IMG/VR virus record: IMGVR_UViG_3300046513_000221
Span: 188,001 to 252,000 of that record
DNA length: 64,000 bases
Reading direction: 5' to 3' (one strand)
Source of the DNA: a virus
Below, piece after piece: positions 15,054-24,334 of the stretch (position 1 is its first letter; every line of letters begins with the position of its first letter). A program made the position numbers and the translations under genes. The notes beneath the pieces were generated by a model that was not told the DNA's origin, ran no database searches, and saw only the letters and a list, made by a program, of their open reading frames with translations.

Positions 15054-15434
15054 ATGAGTAAACGTAAACAGAGTAAGCAAGATAAAGAAGCCTTGGAGTT
15101 GGAGCGCAAGCTCGGCGGTCTCTTGGGCTGGGTTAACATCGAGCAATCATTGGCAGTTGATGGTACCGTCATCTTCACGGGGATTGCACCGAAGAGCAGT
15201 AAGGTCAGCGTCCTCCCGCAATGGGTACGCGACTGGCGCGACTGCGGTCCTCTGCTGACTCAGGTCAGTATGATCGCGATCTACATCGACAAGGACGCCG
15301 ACGAGATCGAGTGTCATGTCAATTCTCCAAACATGTCGAAGTACAATGACTTGGCACTGCGCATGGGGATCGTCGAATCCTTTATTGACGACATCGAAGA
15401 ACAGAAAGAAGAAGAACCTGTATGCTCCAGCTAA
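15054..15434 (+). CDS. Hypothetical protein upstream of RNA polymerase beta' fragment
   Basis: 126 residues from ATG 15054 (GAGGGTG upstream). An in-frame ATG at 15027 lies inside the promoter motif and is unlikely. The N-terminus is very basic (MSKRKQSKQDKE), the C-terminus acidic (IDDIEEQKEEEP). The middle has a hydrophobic pattern (PQWVRDWRDCGPLLTQVSMI). It overlaps the RNA polymerase gene by 13 bases, so the two are likely coupled. No family recognised. Confidence 0.65.
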   Translation: MSKRKQSKQDKEALELERKLGGLLGWVNIEQSLAVDGTVIFTGIAPKSSKVSVLPQWVRDWRDCGPLLTQVSMIAIYIDKDADEIECHVNSPNMSKYNDLALRMGIVESFIDDIEEQKEEEPVCSS

Positions 15435-16780
15435 AACCACGTAACATCGACGATGCATTCGTCGAAGCAAATCTGATCACCAATCACGAGCCACTGAGCA
15501 GCGATGCCAAGTTCACCCTCGACGGCGTCTTCTCCGAGAAGATCTTCGGCACGATGGCGAACGGCATCGACTACTCCTGCACCTGCGGGTGCTATCAAGG
15601 CGAGTTCAACAAGGGCTACGAGTGCGAGATCTGCAACGACCCTGTCGTGTTCAAGGGTCTGGCGCTGAAGAAGGAAGGCTGGATCGATCTGGAGTACCCG
15701 ATCATCCACCCGGTCTTCTACCGCTACCTGAAGAAGATCATCGGTGCGACCAATCTGCAGTCGATCATCAACTACAAGGGCAAGATCAAAGTGTCCGGCC
15801 AGCTGGACGAGGCTCCGCTGGAGTACCCGTTCCACGAGATCGGCATGATGCGTTTCATCGAGAACTTCGAGACCATCGTGGACAGCTACATCAGCCAGAA
15901 GTCCGAGAAGGCCGTCAAGCACGCCAAGGATATCGCCTTCATCGTCGAGCATCAGGAGCTTGTGTTCATCACCAAGTACCCGATCATCAACAGCCGCCTC
16001 CGTCCGGCGACCATCCTGAACGGCGAGTTCAGCTTCGACGCGATCAACAACCTGTACAACGGCATCATCCGTGGCTCCGGTCTGCTGCGCGATCTGACCG
16101 AGATCGAGAAGAACGACATGAACATCCTGTCTCTGGTCTACAAGAACCAGATGCTGGTGAACGAGTTGTTCGATACCGTCATCGACACGCTGTCCAACAA
16201 GGACGGCTACATCCGTGGCTCCCTGATGGGATGCCGCCTGAACTGGTCGAGCCGCAACGTCATCACGCCGCTGACCGGCAAGTACGGTATGGACCAGTGC
16301 GTCATGCCTTACCTGACCGCGATCGAGCTGCTGAAGCCGCTGATCATGCGCAAGCTGCAGAAGCTGAAGAAGATCAGCATCGCGGCGGCGCACAAGATCT
16401 GGTTCGAGGCCAATCTGGTCTACAACAAGCTCGTGCACAGCATCATGCGCGAGCTGGTGAAAGAAAACAACATCCGGATCCTGCTGAACCGTAATCCGAC
16501 GATCTCGGTAGGCTCTATCCTGATGCTGGAGGTAGCCGATATCAAGGAGGACATGGAAGACGTCACCTTGAGCATCTCCAACCTGATCCTGCCGTCCATC
16601 TCCGGCGACTACGACGGAGACGTTCTGAACATCGTCATGCTGTTCTCCAAGGCGTTCGTCGATCTGTTCCGTCCATTCATGCCGAGCAACCTCGTCATCG
16701 ACACCGACAGCGGCGAGTTCAACGGCAATTTCGCACCGTTCAAGGACGTGGCTATCGGCCTCCAGTCCATCGTGAACTAG
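15422..16780 (+). CDS. RNA polymerase beta' subunit, N-terminal half (split polymerase)
   Basis: 452 residues. The zinc ribbon lies near residues 53-75 (SCTCGCYQG ... YECEICNDP). Near the end, LLNRNPTISVGSI is followed by the catalytic metal-binding loop SGDYDGDVLNI, with Asp396, Asp398 and Asp400 corresponding to the NADFDGD motif of cellular beta'. The order matches bacterial beta' N-terminus up to the active site, but the protein is much shorter and stops soon after. The C-terminal half is encoded at 51.7 kb. Such splitting is known from phiKZ-like and other jumbo phages. Overlaps its upstream partner by 13 bases. Confidence 0.92.
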   Translation: MLQLKPRNIDDAFVEANLITNHEPLSSDAKFTLDGVFSEKIFGTMANGIDYSCTCGCYQGEFNKGYECEICNDPVVFKGLALKKEGWIDLEYPIIHPVFYRYLKKIIGATNLQSIINYKGKIKVSGQLDEAPLEYPFHEIGMMRFIENFETIVDSYISQKSEKAVKHAKDIAFIVEHQELVFITKYPIINSRLRPATILNGEFSFDAINNLYNGIIRGSGLLRDLTEIEKNDMNILSLVYKNQMLVNELFDTVIDTLSNKDGYIRGSLMGCRLNWSSRNVITPLTGKYGMDQCVMPYLTAIELLKPLIMRKLQKLKKISIAAAHKIWFEANLVYNKLVHSIMRELVKENNIRILLNRNPTISVGSILMLEVADIKEDMEDVTLSISNLILPSISGDYDGDVLNIVMLFSKAFVDLFRPFMPSNLVIDTDSGEFNGNFAPFKDVAIGLQSIVN

Positions 16781-16788
16781 GAGGTAAA

Positions 16789-17064
16789 ATGTGCCCTCTG
16801 CCAACAAAGCGTGAACACGTCTTTCTGGCCGGGGCGCTCCTCTTCGCTATTCTGTACTCGACTGCGATCGAGGCTATGGCGGGGTGGAGCGCCGAAGTGG
16901 ATATCCTGAAAACCGCGTGTAACGATAACGACGGTCTGAAGGAGATCTACCGAGACTGGAAGAACAAAGGTCGTCCGATCGTCGCCGAGTGCTACGACGG
17001 TACGAAGTGGCGAATATTCAATGGGAAGGTAGTACCGTATGCCAAGCAAGAAAAAACTCCGTAG
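16789..17064 (+). CDS. Small secreted or membrane-anchored protein
   Basis: 91 residues; a perfect TAGGAGGTAAA ribosome binding site precedes the ATG. The N-terminus has a hydrophobic segment at residues 11-31 (FLAGALLFAILYSTAIEAMA) that may be a signal peptide or anchor. The remainder is soluble, with two Cys (KTACNDN, AECYDG) that could form a disulfide outside the cytoplasm. Function unknown. First of a row of overlapping small genes. Confidence 0.65.
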   Translation: MCPLPTKREHVFLAGALLFAILYSTAIEAMAGWSAEVDILKTACNDNDGLKEIYRDWKNKGRPIVAECYDGTKWRIFNGKVVPYAKQEKTP

Positions 17065-17350
17065 CATCACGGACATCGAGTGGCTGCAGCTCAAGACCGG
17101 GCGCGGTCAGGATGCCACCGGCTATCCATGTCACGACTACGGTGACGGCGGGTTCTTCTACTTCTGGCCGTGGGGAACCCAACCCGAGATCAACATTATC
17201 CACAAGATTGGTGCGAGCTGTCCTGTCAAAGCAGCTAAGGCGTTCCTGGAACACTACGTCAAGAACCCGTCCGGTGACATGACGACGCACTACCCACCAG
17301 TAAAGAAATCCAAGAATGCAAATCAAGGGAAAACCAAAAAAGGTCGTTGA
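17039..17350 (+). CDS. Hypothetical protein
   Basis: 103 residues, overlapping the previous gene by 26 bases. The middle is aromatic (GGFFYFWPWGTQPE), with a following helix (PVKAAKAFLEHYVKN) and a basic tail (KKSKNANQGKTKKGR). The family is not recognised. Overlaps with both neighbours suggest coupled translation. Confidence 0.6.
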   Translation: MPSKKKLRSITDIEWLQLKTGRGQDATGYPCHDYGDGGFFYFWPWGTQPEINIIHKIGASCPVKAAKAFLEHYVKNPSGDMTTHYPPVKKSKNANQGKTKKGR

Positions 17351-17543
17351 CTGGCTCCTGAAGCACTTCGACCTGAAGGACGTGATCGTTATCGGCGCGA
17401 TCGCGTTTGTCTACATCAATGGCATCTACGTCCAGAAGCAACAGAGACTGGAGATGGAGGAAAGCTACCTGCGCGGCTATGCCGATGGCGTGAAGTTCTC
17501 CCTCAACCCCGGCACGGATAACCAACCGAAAGGAAAGAAATAG
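17316..17543 (+). CDS. Small membrane protein
   Basis: 75 residues. A short basic N-terminus (MQIKGKPKK) is followed by a single hydrophobic segment at about residues 22-40 (DVIVIGAIAFVYINGIYV). The charged C-terminal half is probably helical (QKQQRLEMEESYLRGYADG). Overlaps the upstream gene by 35 bases and abuts the next (TAG then ATG). Function unknown. Confidence 0.6.
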   Translation: MQIKGKPKKVVDWLLKHFDLKDVIVIGAIAFVYINGIYVQKQQRLEMEESYLRGYADGVKFSLNPGTDNQPKGKK

Positions 17544-17777
17544 ATGTGTCTCCCATATCAGATCGAATTCTCGATGTCTAACGGCATCAACGGCAAAGCC
17601 AATATCTACAATCACGTCGATGCTCGCACCCGTATGAAGGAGATCTGTAGGGATCCCAAGACGGTCAGCGCCGTCCTCTGGACGACCAACGACGATGAGG
17701 GCGAACCATCCAGCCCGACTGTCATCAGCCGCCGTAACAAGACCGATCTCGCTTCCTTTGAGATCATTCCAATGTAA
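17544..17777 (+). CDS. Hypothetical protein
   Basis: 77 residues; ATG directly follows the previous stop and has GAAAGGAAAG upstream. Contains VDARTRMKEICRDPKTVSAV and a final FEIIPM. No membrane segment. I do not recognise it. Confidence 0.6.
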   Translation: MCLPYQIEFSMSNGINGKANIYNHVDARTRMKEICRDPKTVSAVLWTTNDDEGEPSSPTVISRRNKTDLASFEIIPM

Positions 17778-17795
17778 GTCAACCAAGGAGGTAGC

Positions 17796-18074
17796 ATGAA
17801 GAAGTCCCTCGTAATTCACGTCAAGAGCGATTTTGACGTGACAGCTTTTGTCAGCCGTGCGTGCAAGGACCACGAGCTGGATCCACCGATCCTGATCAAG
17901 CGCGAGAACAAGATCTCCGAGTACAAACTCGTAGGTCCGGAGCAGAAGCTGGCACAGGCCGTGTGCGCCCACTTCCTCGACGACGATGCTCACGACTTCA
18001 CCGAGGCATCGATGATCGCTGCGACCGAGAAGATGATGGCGTCGGCCATCGAACACGCCGAAGCATCGGTCTGA
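17796..18074 (+). CDS. Hypothetical protein
   Basis: 92 residues with AAGGAGGTAGC before the ATG. Alternating beta and alpha pattern (SLVIHVKSDFDVTAFVSRAC ... EQKLAQAVCAHFLDD). The C-terminal helix is rich in Ala and Met. Family unknown. Followed by a hairpin. Confidence 0.6.
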   Translation: MKKSLVIHVKSDFDVTAFVSRACKDHELDPPILIKRENKISEYKLVGPEQKLAQAVCAHFLDDDAHDFTEASMIAATEKMMASAIEHAEASV

Positions 18075-18082
18075 CCCAGCGG

Positions 18083-18103
18083 CCCTACCCTTACCGGGTA
18101 GGG
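18083..18103 (+). other. Intercistronic hairpin
   Basis: CCCTACCC / GGGTAGGG with a 5-base loop, between co-directional genes and without a T-run. More likely an RNA processing or stability element or an attenuator than a full terminator. Confidence 0.5.
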
Positions 18104-18119
18104 TCAACAAGGAGTCAAG

Positions 18120-18440
18120 ATGGCTACAAAGAAGAAGCCCCAATCGACTGTTGTCGTGGACACATCCAAGGAAGTGGACGACGATAAACTCTCGAACCAG
18201 CAGCTCGCCGACCTGTACGGTGCGCTCACAACCCGCGTGCAGAGGATGCTAGCGGATCCAGTCTTCAAGCGTCAGCAAGAAATAGAGGACGCGCTGCGAC
18301 TCAGGGTGTACGAAACCAAGAAGCACACTGAGAAGGTCGAACTCAAGGGCAAGGAGTGGATAGTCACCCTTCCGTCAGTGAAGAAAGAGCTAGACATGCG
18401 TGACATCAGACACAGAAAGATCAAGAAAAGGAACACATGA
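18120..18440 (+). CDS. Hypothetical charged helical protein
   Basis: 106 residues, AAGGAGTCAAG before the ATG. Mostly charged helix (LADLYGALTTRVQRMLADPV, QQEIEDALRLRVYETKK), basic C-terminus. Overlaps the next gene by ATGA. No family recognised. Confidence 0.6.
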   Translation: MATKKKPQSTVVVDTSKEVDDDKLSNQQLADLYGALTTRVQRMLADPVFKRQQEIEDALRLRVYETKKHTEKVELKGKEWIVTLPSVKKELDMRDIRHRKIKKRNT

Positions 18441-19132
18441 ACTCGTTACTAATGGTACTCTTCGGTGCCCTCCTGCTGTTCGCAGGTATGGCGGTGGTAC
18501 TGGAACTGAAGCGGAGCCGGACCGATCTCGACTCCGTCATTCTCTACAACATCTCGGCCAACTTCTTTGGGTTGGCGTTCATTCTGTATCCCAGCCTGTC
18601 CACAATCCACATGATCATCTGCGCGATGATCATCACCGTGATCGAGCTGGGTATCATGCAGATCATCATCAGCGGCAGGGCTTTCGGCATCGAATGCTCA
18701 CGCATGAAGATCTACCGTCGTTGGAAGGGCGGTATATGGGTAGTCATGTACGATGACGACAAGTGGCACCATGCCAATGCCAAGGGCTTCGTTAGTGGTG
18801 GCGGTTGCCATTACACCTTCTTGGGCAACAAGAAGGTCGAGATCTACGACCCGATCGTCGATCAGGAGAAGTTCGCCAAGGTGGCGGAAGAGGGCGTACC
18901 TCAGATCGTGACTTGGAACGTCCGCGAGATGCCGGTGGTCGGCGGTATCACTGCGAGCTGGGTTCCTCCGAGCCGGATCTCGTTCTTCGCCGACGGCATT
19001 GACCTCGTGATCAACGGCGACGGTACGATCACATGGAACGAGGAGAAGGCCAGCAGCGACGAGGCCGCTCTGGCATTCCTGGAATCGCTCAAGAAGCTGG
19101 CTCCGGAATTCTTCCGTCAGTCGAAACTGTAA
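18437..19132 (+). CDS. Membrane protein with C-terminal soluble domain
   Basis: 231 residues. Three hydrophobic segments fall within residues 1-80 (LLMVLFGALLLFAGMAVVL; YNISANFFGLAFILY; MIICAMIITVIELGIMQIII). The following 150 residues form a soluble, beta-rich domain with many Trp and Gly and an acidic helix at the end. A role in altering the host inner membrane is possible, but nothing specific is visible. Last gene of this unit; a terminator follows. Confidence 0.65.
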   Translation: MNSLLMVLFGALLLFAGMAVVLELKRSRTDLDSVILYNISANFFGLAFILYPSLSTIHMIICAMIITVIELGIMQIIISGRAFGIECSRMKIYRRWKGGIWVVMYDDDKWHHANAKGFVSGGGCHYTFLGNKKVEIYDPIVDQEKFAKVAEEGVPQIVTWNVREMPVVGGITASWVPPSRISFFADGIDLVINGDGTITWNEEKASSDEAALAFLESLKKLAPEFFRQSKL

Positions 19133-19134
19133 GC

Positions 19135-19182
19135 GGGATGGGTGCGAGGGCGAGAGCCTTCCACCCTTCTTTTTTTTTTGTA
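19135..19182 (+). terminator. Intrinsic terminator
   Basis: Imperfect GC-rich stem GGGTG...GGC GAGA GCC...CACCC followed by TTCTTTTTTTTTT. Confidence 0.8.
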
Positions 19183-19223
19183 AGCGCAACAACAGAATAA
19201 TCAAATATCGCTTTAGGATCATC

Positions 19224-20519
19224 ATGGCTAAGCTGCAAGCAACCACATTCCCGATGATCGGCTCCGGCACGATGCTGAGTAGCATCACGGGTCTGATCAA
19301 GAACCATATCCTTGCGCGGCTCCCCAAGAACTACATCAAGTACGTCTACATCAAGAACTCGATCGCCAGTGTGACCGAGCGCAACCGCGATGAAGAGATG
19401 AAGCTCATCAAGGAGAAGCCGTCGCTCTCCCTCGGCCTGAACTACGCCTATAACGAGCCTGTCTCGTTCGGCGACCAGATGCCTTGGGGTATGAGCCGCA
19501 TTCCCGTCCGTGCCTATCAACGCACCTCGATCTACCGTCCGGTGCTGCTGAACGACATCGACAACATGTACATCTCCACCATCGACGAGCGCATCAAGTT
19601 GAACTTTGATGTCGGCATCCGTGTCGATTCGGAGACGCAAGCGTACAATCTCCTGATGTACATGAAATCGTACATCGGTGTCAACCGACCCTACTACCTT
19701 AACCGGGCGAACCTTGAGGTTCCGATGCCGATCAATGCTCTGAACCTGATCATCAAGAGCAAGGGCTTCGACATCTCGACTCCGCAGGGTCTGATGGATT
19801 TCCATGATTACCTGACGAAATGGTCCGGTGGTCAGATTACCTACAAGAAGAACCTCGGAAGTGGCAACATGAACTACTTCATGAAGTTCTCCTCCAACGT
19901 CCTCTGCAAGATCACGGACATGCCGACGATCGACAAGACGATGGAGGGCAAATCGGTTCTGGACGCCATCGTCCGGTACAACATCGAGGTCGAGCTGGTC
20001 AACTTCACCAACTTCATCTCGGAGCACGAGGAGCTTCAGCCCCTGCCGGAGCCGCCGCTGCTGATCGGTGAGACCGGTAACACGATGGTCTACAACTTCA
20101 CCGCCAAGATGCCGTTCACCCGGCAGCTGGACGACGGTAAGGTTCTGGCAGTCACGCTGGACTTCATCACCGACCTCAACTCCGCGATCGACATCACATC
20201 GTTCGACGATGCGCTGCGCCCGGACGTGCGATACTTCATCGAGCACCAGCTCGGCCTGATCCCGGATGAAGCTAACGCCATCTTGGATCACACAAAAATC
20301 CGGGTACTGCGAGATCACGAGGATCTGATCGAGGATGATGACTTCACCGTGGACTGGTCGAAGAAGGAGGTATCGATCCTCCATCCTCGAACGAACTACG
20401 TGTACACCCTCGCCCTGTACCTCGACCTGACCCTGTACAACTCGGTCGTCCGCGAACGCGACAGGATCAACCGTGGCGGTGAGGACGGCAGCAATGTCGT
20501 CGAGATCCCCAAGGAGTAA
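19224..20519 (+). CDS. Probable virion structural protein
   Basis: 431 residues. No catalytic motifs or membrane segments. The protein alternates short beta and helical segments with many Asn, Tyr and Asp (NYAYNEPVSFGDQMPWGMSR; RIKLNFDVGIRVDSETQAYN; ILHPRTNYVYTLALYLDLTL). Size, composition and the neighbouring 639- and 325-residue genes suggest a tail, neck or baseplate component, but I cannot name a family. It is alone between two terminators. Confidence 0.6.
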   Translation: MAKLQATTFPMIGSGTMLSSITGLIKNHILARLPKNYIKYVYIKNSIASVTERNRDEEMKLIKEKPSLSLGLNYAYNEPVSFGDQMPWGMSRIPVRAYQRTSIYRPVLLNDIDNMYISTIDERIKLNFDVGIRVDSETQAYNLLMYMKSYIGVNRPYYLNRANLEVPMPINALNLIIKSKGFDISTPQGLMDFHDYLTKWSGGQITYKKNLGSGNMNYFMKFSSNVLCKITDMPTIDKTMEGKSVLDAIVRYNIEVELVNFTNFISEHEELQPLPEPPLLIGETGNTMVYNFTAKMPFTRQLDDGKVLAVTLDFITDLNSAIDITSFDDALRPDVRYFIEHQLGLIPDEANAILDHTKIRVLRDHEDLIEDDDFTVDWSKKEVSILHPRTNYVYTLALYLDLTLYNSVVRERDRINRGGEDGSNVVEIPKE

Positions 20520-20572
20520 AAAAAAAGATGAACGTAAGGATCCCATCGTGGGATCCTTACGTCTCTTTACTT
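20519..20572. terminator. Bidirectional terminator
   Basis: A-tract, then a 14-bp stem ACGTAAGGATCCCA / TGGGATCCTTACGT with a 3-base loop, then CTCTTTACTT. Lies between convergent genes. Confidence 0.85.
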
Positions 20573-20576
20573 CAAG

Positions 20577-20951
20577 TTACTTCTGCTTCTTCTTGGTAGC
20601 GAAGCGCATGATGTCGTGCATGTCGCACTTCACCAAGCTGAAGATCTGCTTGAAGGTCACTACCATAGGCAGCATGATCTTCATCACACGGATGTACGTG
20701 TTGGTGAACATGAAGAAGATCTCATCGTTGATCTCGATGATGATCTCCTTGTCGTCACGGGTGATGGTCACGTTCTCGTTATCTTTCGTGTGAGCGATGA
20801 TCTGGTCCATACCTTCGATGGTTTCTTCAGCGGTCGGTACGTTCATCTTGCGGAACTTCTCGCTGAAGACCATGGCGATTTCCTGACCCAACTCTGCGTT
20901 AGCGATGGCATTGGTTTGTACGACGGTATCTACGCTGATGATGATTTTCAT
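20577..20951 (-). CDS. Hypothetical protein
   Basis: 124 residues. A hydrophobic and helical middle (DEIFFMFTNTYIRVMKIMLP) and a basic end (RFATKKKQK). No recognised domain. The gap of 180 bases to the divergent plus gene at 21132 contains no further reading frame that I can support. Confidence 0.6.
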   Translation of the reverse strand: MKIIISVDTVVQTNAIANAELGQEIAMVFSEKFRKMNVPTAEETIEGMDQIIAHTKDNENVTITRDDKEIIIEINDEIFFMFTNTYIRVMKIMLPMVVTFKQIFSLVKCDMHDIMRFATKKKQK

Positions 20952-21131
20952 ATGGACTCCATTTAGTTAGTTTGATTTAAGGTACTTCGGTACTAGATAT
21001 CCCTTCTAGACCATCCTAATCATATCTCTTTGACTCTACAGTAGATTCGGTTTTTTGAAGGTTTGCCGGAAGGTGTCTATTCCAAACACTTTATTAGCGA
21101 AATACGAAGTTCCACCAGAAAGAGGAATACT

Positions 21132-23051
21132 ATGTCTTTACCAATCAACTATCGCCGCGACCTCGCAGGGAAGGTGTACCAGCTCACGCAGTACTCCCCT
21201 CTGCAGCCGATCGCGGACAAGAACTACGACATCGTGAAGCTGAACGAGCGTCTGATCAAGATCAACCACGCCGTCCGTGTCTGCTTCGACGCGATCGCGG
21301 ACTTGGCCACTCGCGACTCCTCGTTCCTTCCGTCGTTCTTCCAAGGCTTCGTGAACCCGGTGTATGTGAAGTCCCGCACCTATGAGGATCTCACGAACCA
21401 CCTGTTCATCAACGGCTTCAACAGCAACGGCACCCCGATGTCGTTCAGCGAGAGCCGCGTGGTGTACTCGTACGCCGATCTGGGTGATATCACGAACGAG
21501 GACTACGACTTCGTGCTGTACAAGAACGGTGAGATGATGCAGCGCGACGACTTCGACGTGAGCAACACCGCTTACGGCGTCAAAGCCTACGTGAAGCAGG
21601 ACAAGCTGATCAACAACGACAACGTGACGATGGCGGTTTACCGCATCTTCAACGCCAAGTACCAGATGTACAAGGACACGATCCAAGCCCCTCAGACGGG
21701 CTACAACGCGATCGTGGACGTCAACATCAGCTTCCCGAGTTTCTACAGCGTCGAGTACCTGCAAGTGGCCGTGCGCCACGTCAACCAGCCTCACTACGAG
21801 GTACTGGATCCGGCTACCTGCTCGATCACCTTCGACAGCGCCAACCGCAAGCTGCGCGTCTTCGTGCGTGGTGTCCAGCTGGCAAAGTTCGACACCGTGA
21901 TCGTGTACGATACCACCAGCTACTTCCGTACCCGCATCTTCGGCTCCAACCATGACGGCGCTCGTTCGTCAATCCATCCGGTCGCGCTGATCCAGAAGAC
22001 CGATTCCGGCGAGAACGTCCCGGTGGCCTTCTCGAACTACCGCGACTTCGACATCTGGTTGAACGGTCGTCACCTGATCCCCGGTAAGCACTTCGTCGTG
22101 ACTCCCGGTCATCAGCTGGGTCTGGACGACAAGATCAACTACATCGAATTCCTGATCCAGCAGCCGTCCGAGTCGTCGTACTGGGTCGAGATCATGAAGA
22201 ACGTCCCTTACAAGGACAACAACACCACGTACCTGTCCAAGGACAAGCTGGATGTGCGCGGCGTTGAGTTCGTCAACACGAACCTGTTCCCGATCATGAA
22301 GAACATGGGCGAGTGCTTCATCAACGGTCGCTTCGTCAACCCGGCCAAGCTCTCGACCGTACACCGTCAGGTGCTGGTCGTGGACAACGTGGACGACACC
22401 ACGGACTTCTTCTACAAGTTCAACCCGCCGATCAACGACGCTACCAATGCGATGATCGAAGAGGCCGTTCTGGCTTCGACCGACTTCGACAAGTTCGTCA
22501 ATCTGACGGGCGGTATCAACAACCTGATCTCGGTGACGAAGAACCAGCGCGATCCGTTCCCGGTCAAGGCTTATCCAGACGTGGTCGAGTCCTACAACGG
22601 CTTCGTGATTCCGATCGTGACGAACTACCTGCGCTGGGCGCTGGCTGCGGTTCCGGACATCGGCAACTTCGTCCTCGACCAGAACGACGCCCTCGCCACA
22701 AGCCTGTGGGATCTGTCCTTCTGGGACCAGCAGTACGTCAAGGACGCAATCATCGATTGCAACCGTCTGCTCTCGCTGGACATCAACATCGACTGCAACT
22801 ACGGCGACTTCCGTGGTGCGGACTCGCGTGCGGCCCTCATCAGCAAGCATGCTCCGATCATCTCCAACTTCGGAGCGTACGCTCTGGAGACGGCTGCGGA
22901 TACCCTGTCCGACTTCACCGTTGACAGCAACATCCCGGTCATTCCGGAGCTGTGGAACCTGACCGGCTGGAACGAGCCAAACATCCACGACGTCAACCTC
23001 GACGCTAACCTGCAACTGAACGACCCGGTAGAAATGTCGGGTAGCGTGTGA
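21132..23051 (+). CDS. Large probable virion structural protein
   Basis: 639 residues from ATG 21132 (AGAAAGAGGAA upstream; a longer frame exists but lacks a good start). Several beta segments repeat the type I-W-L-N-G-R-H-L-I-P-G-x-x-F-V-V-T and F-V-L-Y-K-N-G-E-M-M, a pattern seen in large phage tail and baseplate proteins. Cys are rare and there are no enzyme motifs. The next gene begins 2 bases after its stop, so the two are probably expressed together. Exact position in the virion unknown. Confidence 0.6.
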   Translation: MSLPINYRRDLAGKVYQLTQYSPLQPIADKNYDIVKLNERLIKINHAVRVCFDAIADLATRDSSFLPSFFQGFVNPVYVKSRTYEDLTNHLFINGFNSNGTPMSFSESRVVYSYADLGDITNEDYDFVLYKNGEMMQRDDFDVSNTAYGVKAYVKQDKLINNDNVTMAVYRIFNAKYQMYKDTIQAPQTGYNAIVDVNISFPSFYSVEYLQVAVRHVNQPHYEVLDPATCSITFDSANRKLRVFVRGVQLAKFDTVIVYDTTSYFRTRIFGSNHDGARSSIHPVALIQKTDSGENVPVAFSNYRDFDIWLNGRHLIPGKHFVVTPGHQLGLDDKINYIEFLIQQPSESSYWVEIMKNVPYKDNNTTYLSKDKLDVRGVEFVNTNLFPIMKNMGECFINGRFVNPAKLSTVHRQVLVVDNVDDTTDFFYKFNPPINDATNAMIEEAVLASTDFDKFVNLTGGINNLISVTKNQRDPFPVKAYPDVVESYNGFVIPIVTNYLRWALAAVPDIGNFVLDQNDALATSLWDLSFWDQQYVKDAIIDCNRLLSLDINIDCNYGDFRGADSRAALISKHAPIISNFGAYALETAADTLSDFTVDSNIPVIPELWNLTGWNEPNIHDVNLDANLQLNDPVEMSGSV

Positions 23052-23052
23052 T

Positions 23053-24030
23053 ATGAAGAAAACACTTAAAGACACCTACGTCTACAAGGTGCTGGGCCTC
23101 GACAACACCGTCGCGGCTTGCGCCAAGATCAACGCCGAGTTGGACTCCCGCCGCGTCACCGGCGACCGACTCGATGCGATCCTGAACGACATCAAGTTCA
23201 AGATCAACTACCCGACCAAGATCCGCATCATGGACGAACTGAAGAACGGCACCATCGTCTTCGTCGATGAGCCGGAAGCCAATGCCCTCCCGGCATGGCT
23301 CTACGGCAGTGCGGGTGGTCAGGTGCGCGCCGTGGTCAACCTGTTCGGCAAGGTCCGCACCGGACGCGACGGCCAGATGCAGTTCAACGTGCGCGAGGTC
23401 TTCGCTCTGGCGCAGATCGGCTTCACCATCAAGGAGTTCTACCTGAAGGAGAAGGCGGTCACCCAAAACATGATGATGTCGAAGCTGGCAGTGGTCATCT
23501 ACGAGCGCATGATCTACCGCGTTCTGGACACTCTGTACTCGCTGGACATCGGCCCCGCGTGGCTGCGCACTCAGGTCAAGCTGGAGATCCGCTTCTTCGC
23601 AACGCAGTACCTGCTGGAGAAGCCGGACGACGACGCGATCTACAAGTTCGTGGCGATGGACCTCGCCAAGGCGCTGGGTACCTCCCCTGAGCAGCTGATC
23701 GCACAGGTCGCGTCCAGCAAGACCGAAGGCGATCCGGTCGATCCGGCAACCGGCATGTTCGTGAAGTACTCCAGCATCCCGAACCTGATCAAGCACCTGC
23801 AGAACGCCAATCCGATCCTGAAGGATCTGGATACGACGACCTTCCTGCGCAAGTACATCATGATGTATGGCGAGAAGGCTCTGCTGATGCTGGAGAGCTA
23901 CTCGTACTTCTTGGCACTCATCATGAGCGTCACGCTGTCGGGTAACATCGTCAAGGACTTCGGTCTGGAGGCGGTGGTCGGTAAGGAGGGCGTGTCGATG
24001 TACAACACGTTCTTCGATCTGACTCGATAA
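23053..24030 (+). CDS. Conserved phage protein, probably structural
   Basis: 325 residues, coupled to the upstream structural gene (TGATATG). Strongly helical in the centre (REVFALAQIGFTIKEFYLKE; MMMSKLAVVIYERMIYRVLD) with a moderately hydrophobic C-terminal segment (MLESYSYFLALIMSVTLSGN). No motif recognised. A membrane location is possible but not certain. Confidence 0.6.
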   Translation: MKKTLKDTYVYKVLGLDNTVAACAKINAELDSRRVTGDRLDAILNDIKFKINYPTKIRIMDELKNGTIVFVDEPEANALPAWLYGSAGGQVRAVVNLFGKVRTGRDGQMQFNVREVFALAQIGFTIKEFYLKEKAVTQNMMMSKLAVVIYERMIYRVLDTLYSLDIGPAWLRTQVKLEIRFFATQYLLEKPDDDAIYKFVAMDLAKALGTSPEQLIAQVASSKTEGDPVDPATGMFVKYSSIPNLIKHLQNANPILKDLDTTTFLRKYIMMYGEKALLMLESYSYFLALIMSVTLSGNIVKDFGLEAVVGKEGVSMYNTFFDLTR

Positions 24031-24072
24031 AAGAAACCCCATACCCTTTGCGGGGTATGGGGATCTTCTTAC
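24031..24072. terminator. Bidirectional terminator
   Basis: Stem CCCCATACCC / GGGTATGGGG (24037-24062) flanked by AAAAGAAA and ATCTTCTT. Confidence 0.8.
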
Positions 24073-24233
24073 TTCTTCTCGGTGACGGCAGCGCCTTCGC
24101 CCTTTTTCACCTTCTCGGCGTCGGTGGCGTTTTTGCTCGCATCGGTCTCGCCCTTCTTGAACTTGTCGTCCTTCAAGGCATCTGGCAGCTTCCCTTCGGA
24201 CAGCAGCTCTTCCATCAACAGTTTAACAGACAT
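24069..24233 (-). CDS. Small charged protein
   Basis: 54 residues from the second of two adjacent ATGs (24233), which has GAGG five bases upstream. Helical start (SVKLLMEELLSEGKLPDAL) followed by a Lys/Glu/Ala-rich tail. No family recognised. Confidence 0.5.
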   Translation of the reverse strand: MSVKLLMEELLSEGKLPDALKDDKFKKGETDASKNATDAEKVKKGEGAAVTEKK

Positions 24234-24277
24234 CATTTCCTCGCGGGGTGGTTTCAACTAACGTCGTGTTCTCACGA

Positions 24278-24326
24278 AAAAAAAAAGAAGGTGCCCGTAC
24301 CCCTCGTGAGGGTACGGAGCCTTATT
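24278..24326. terminator. Terminator
   Basis: A-tract (24276-24286), then stem GTGCCCGTACCC / GGGTACGGAGC, then CTTATTC. On the minus strand it ends the gene at 24335 with a long T-run. Confidence 0.75.
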
Positions 24327-24334
24327 CAGTGGTG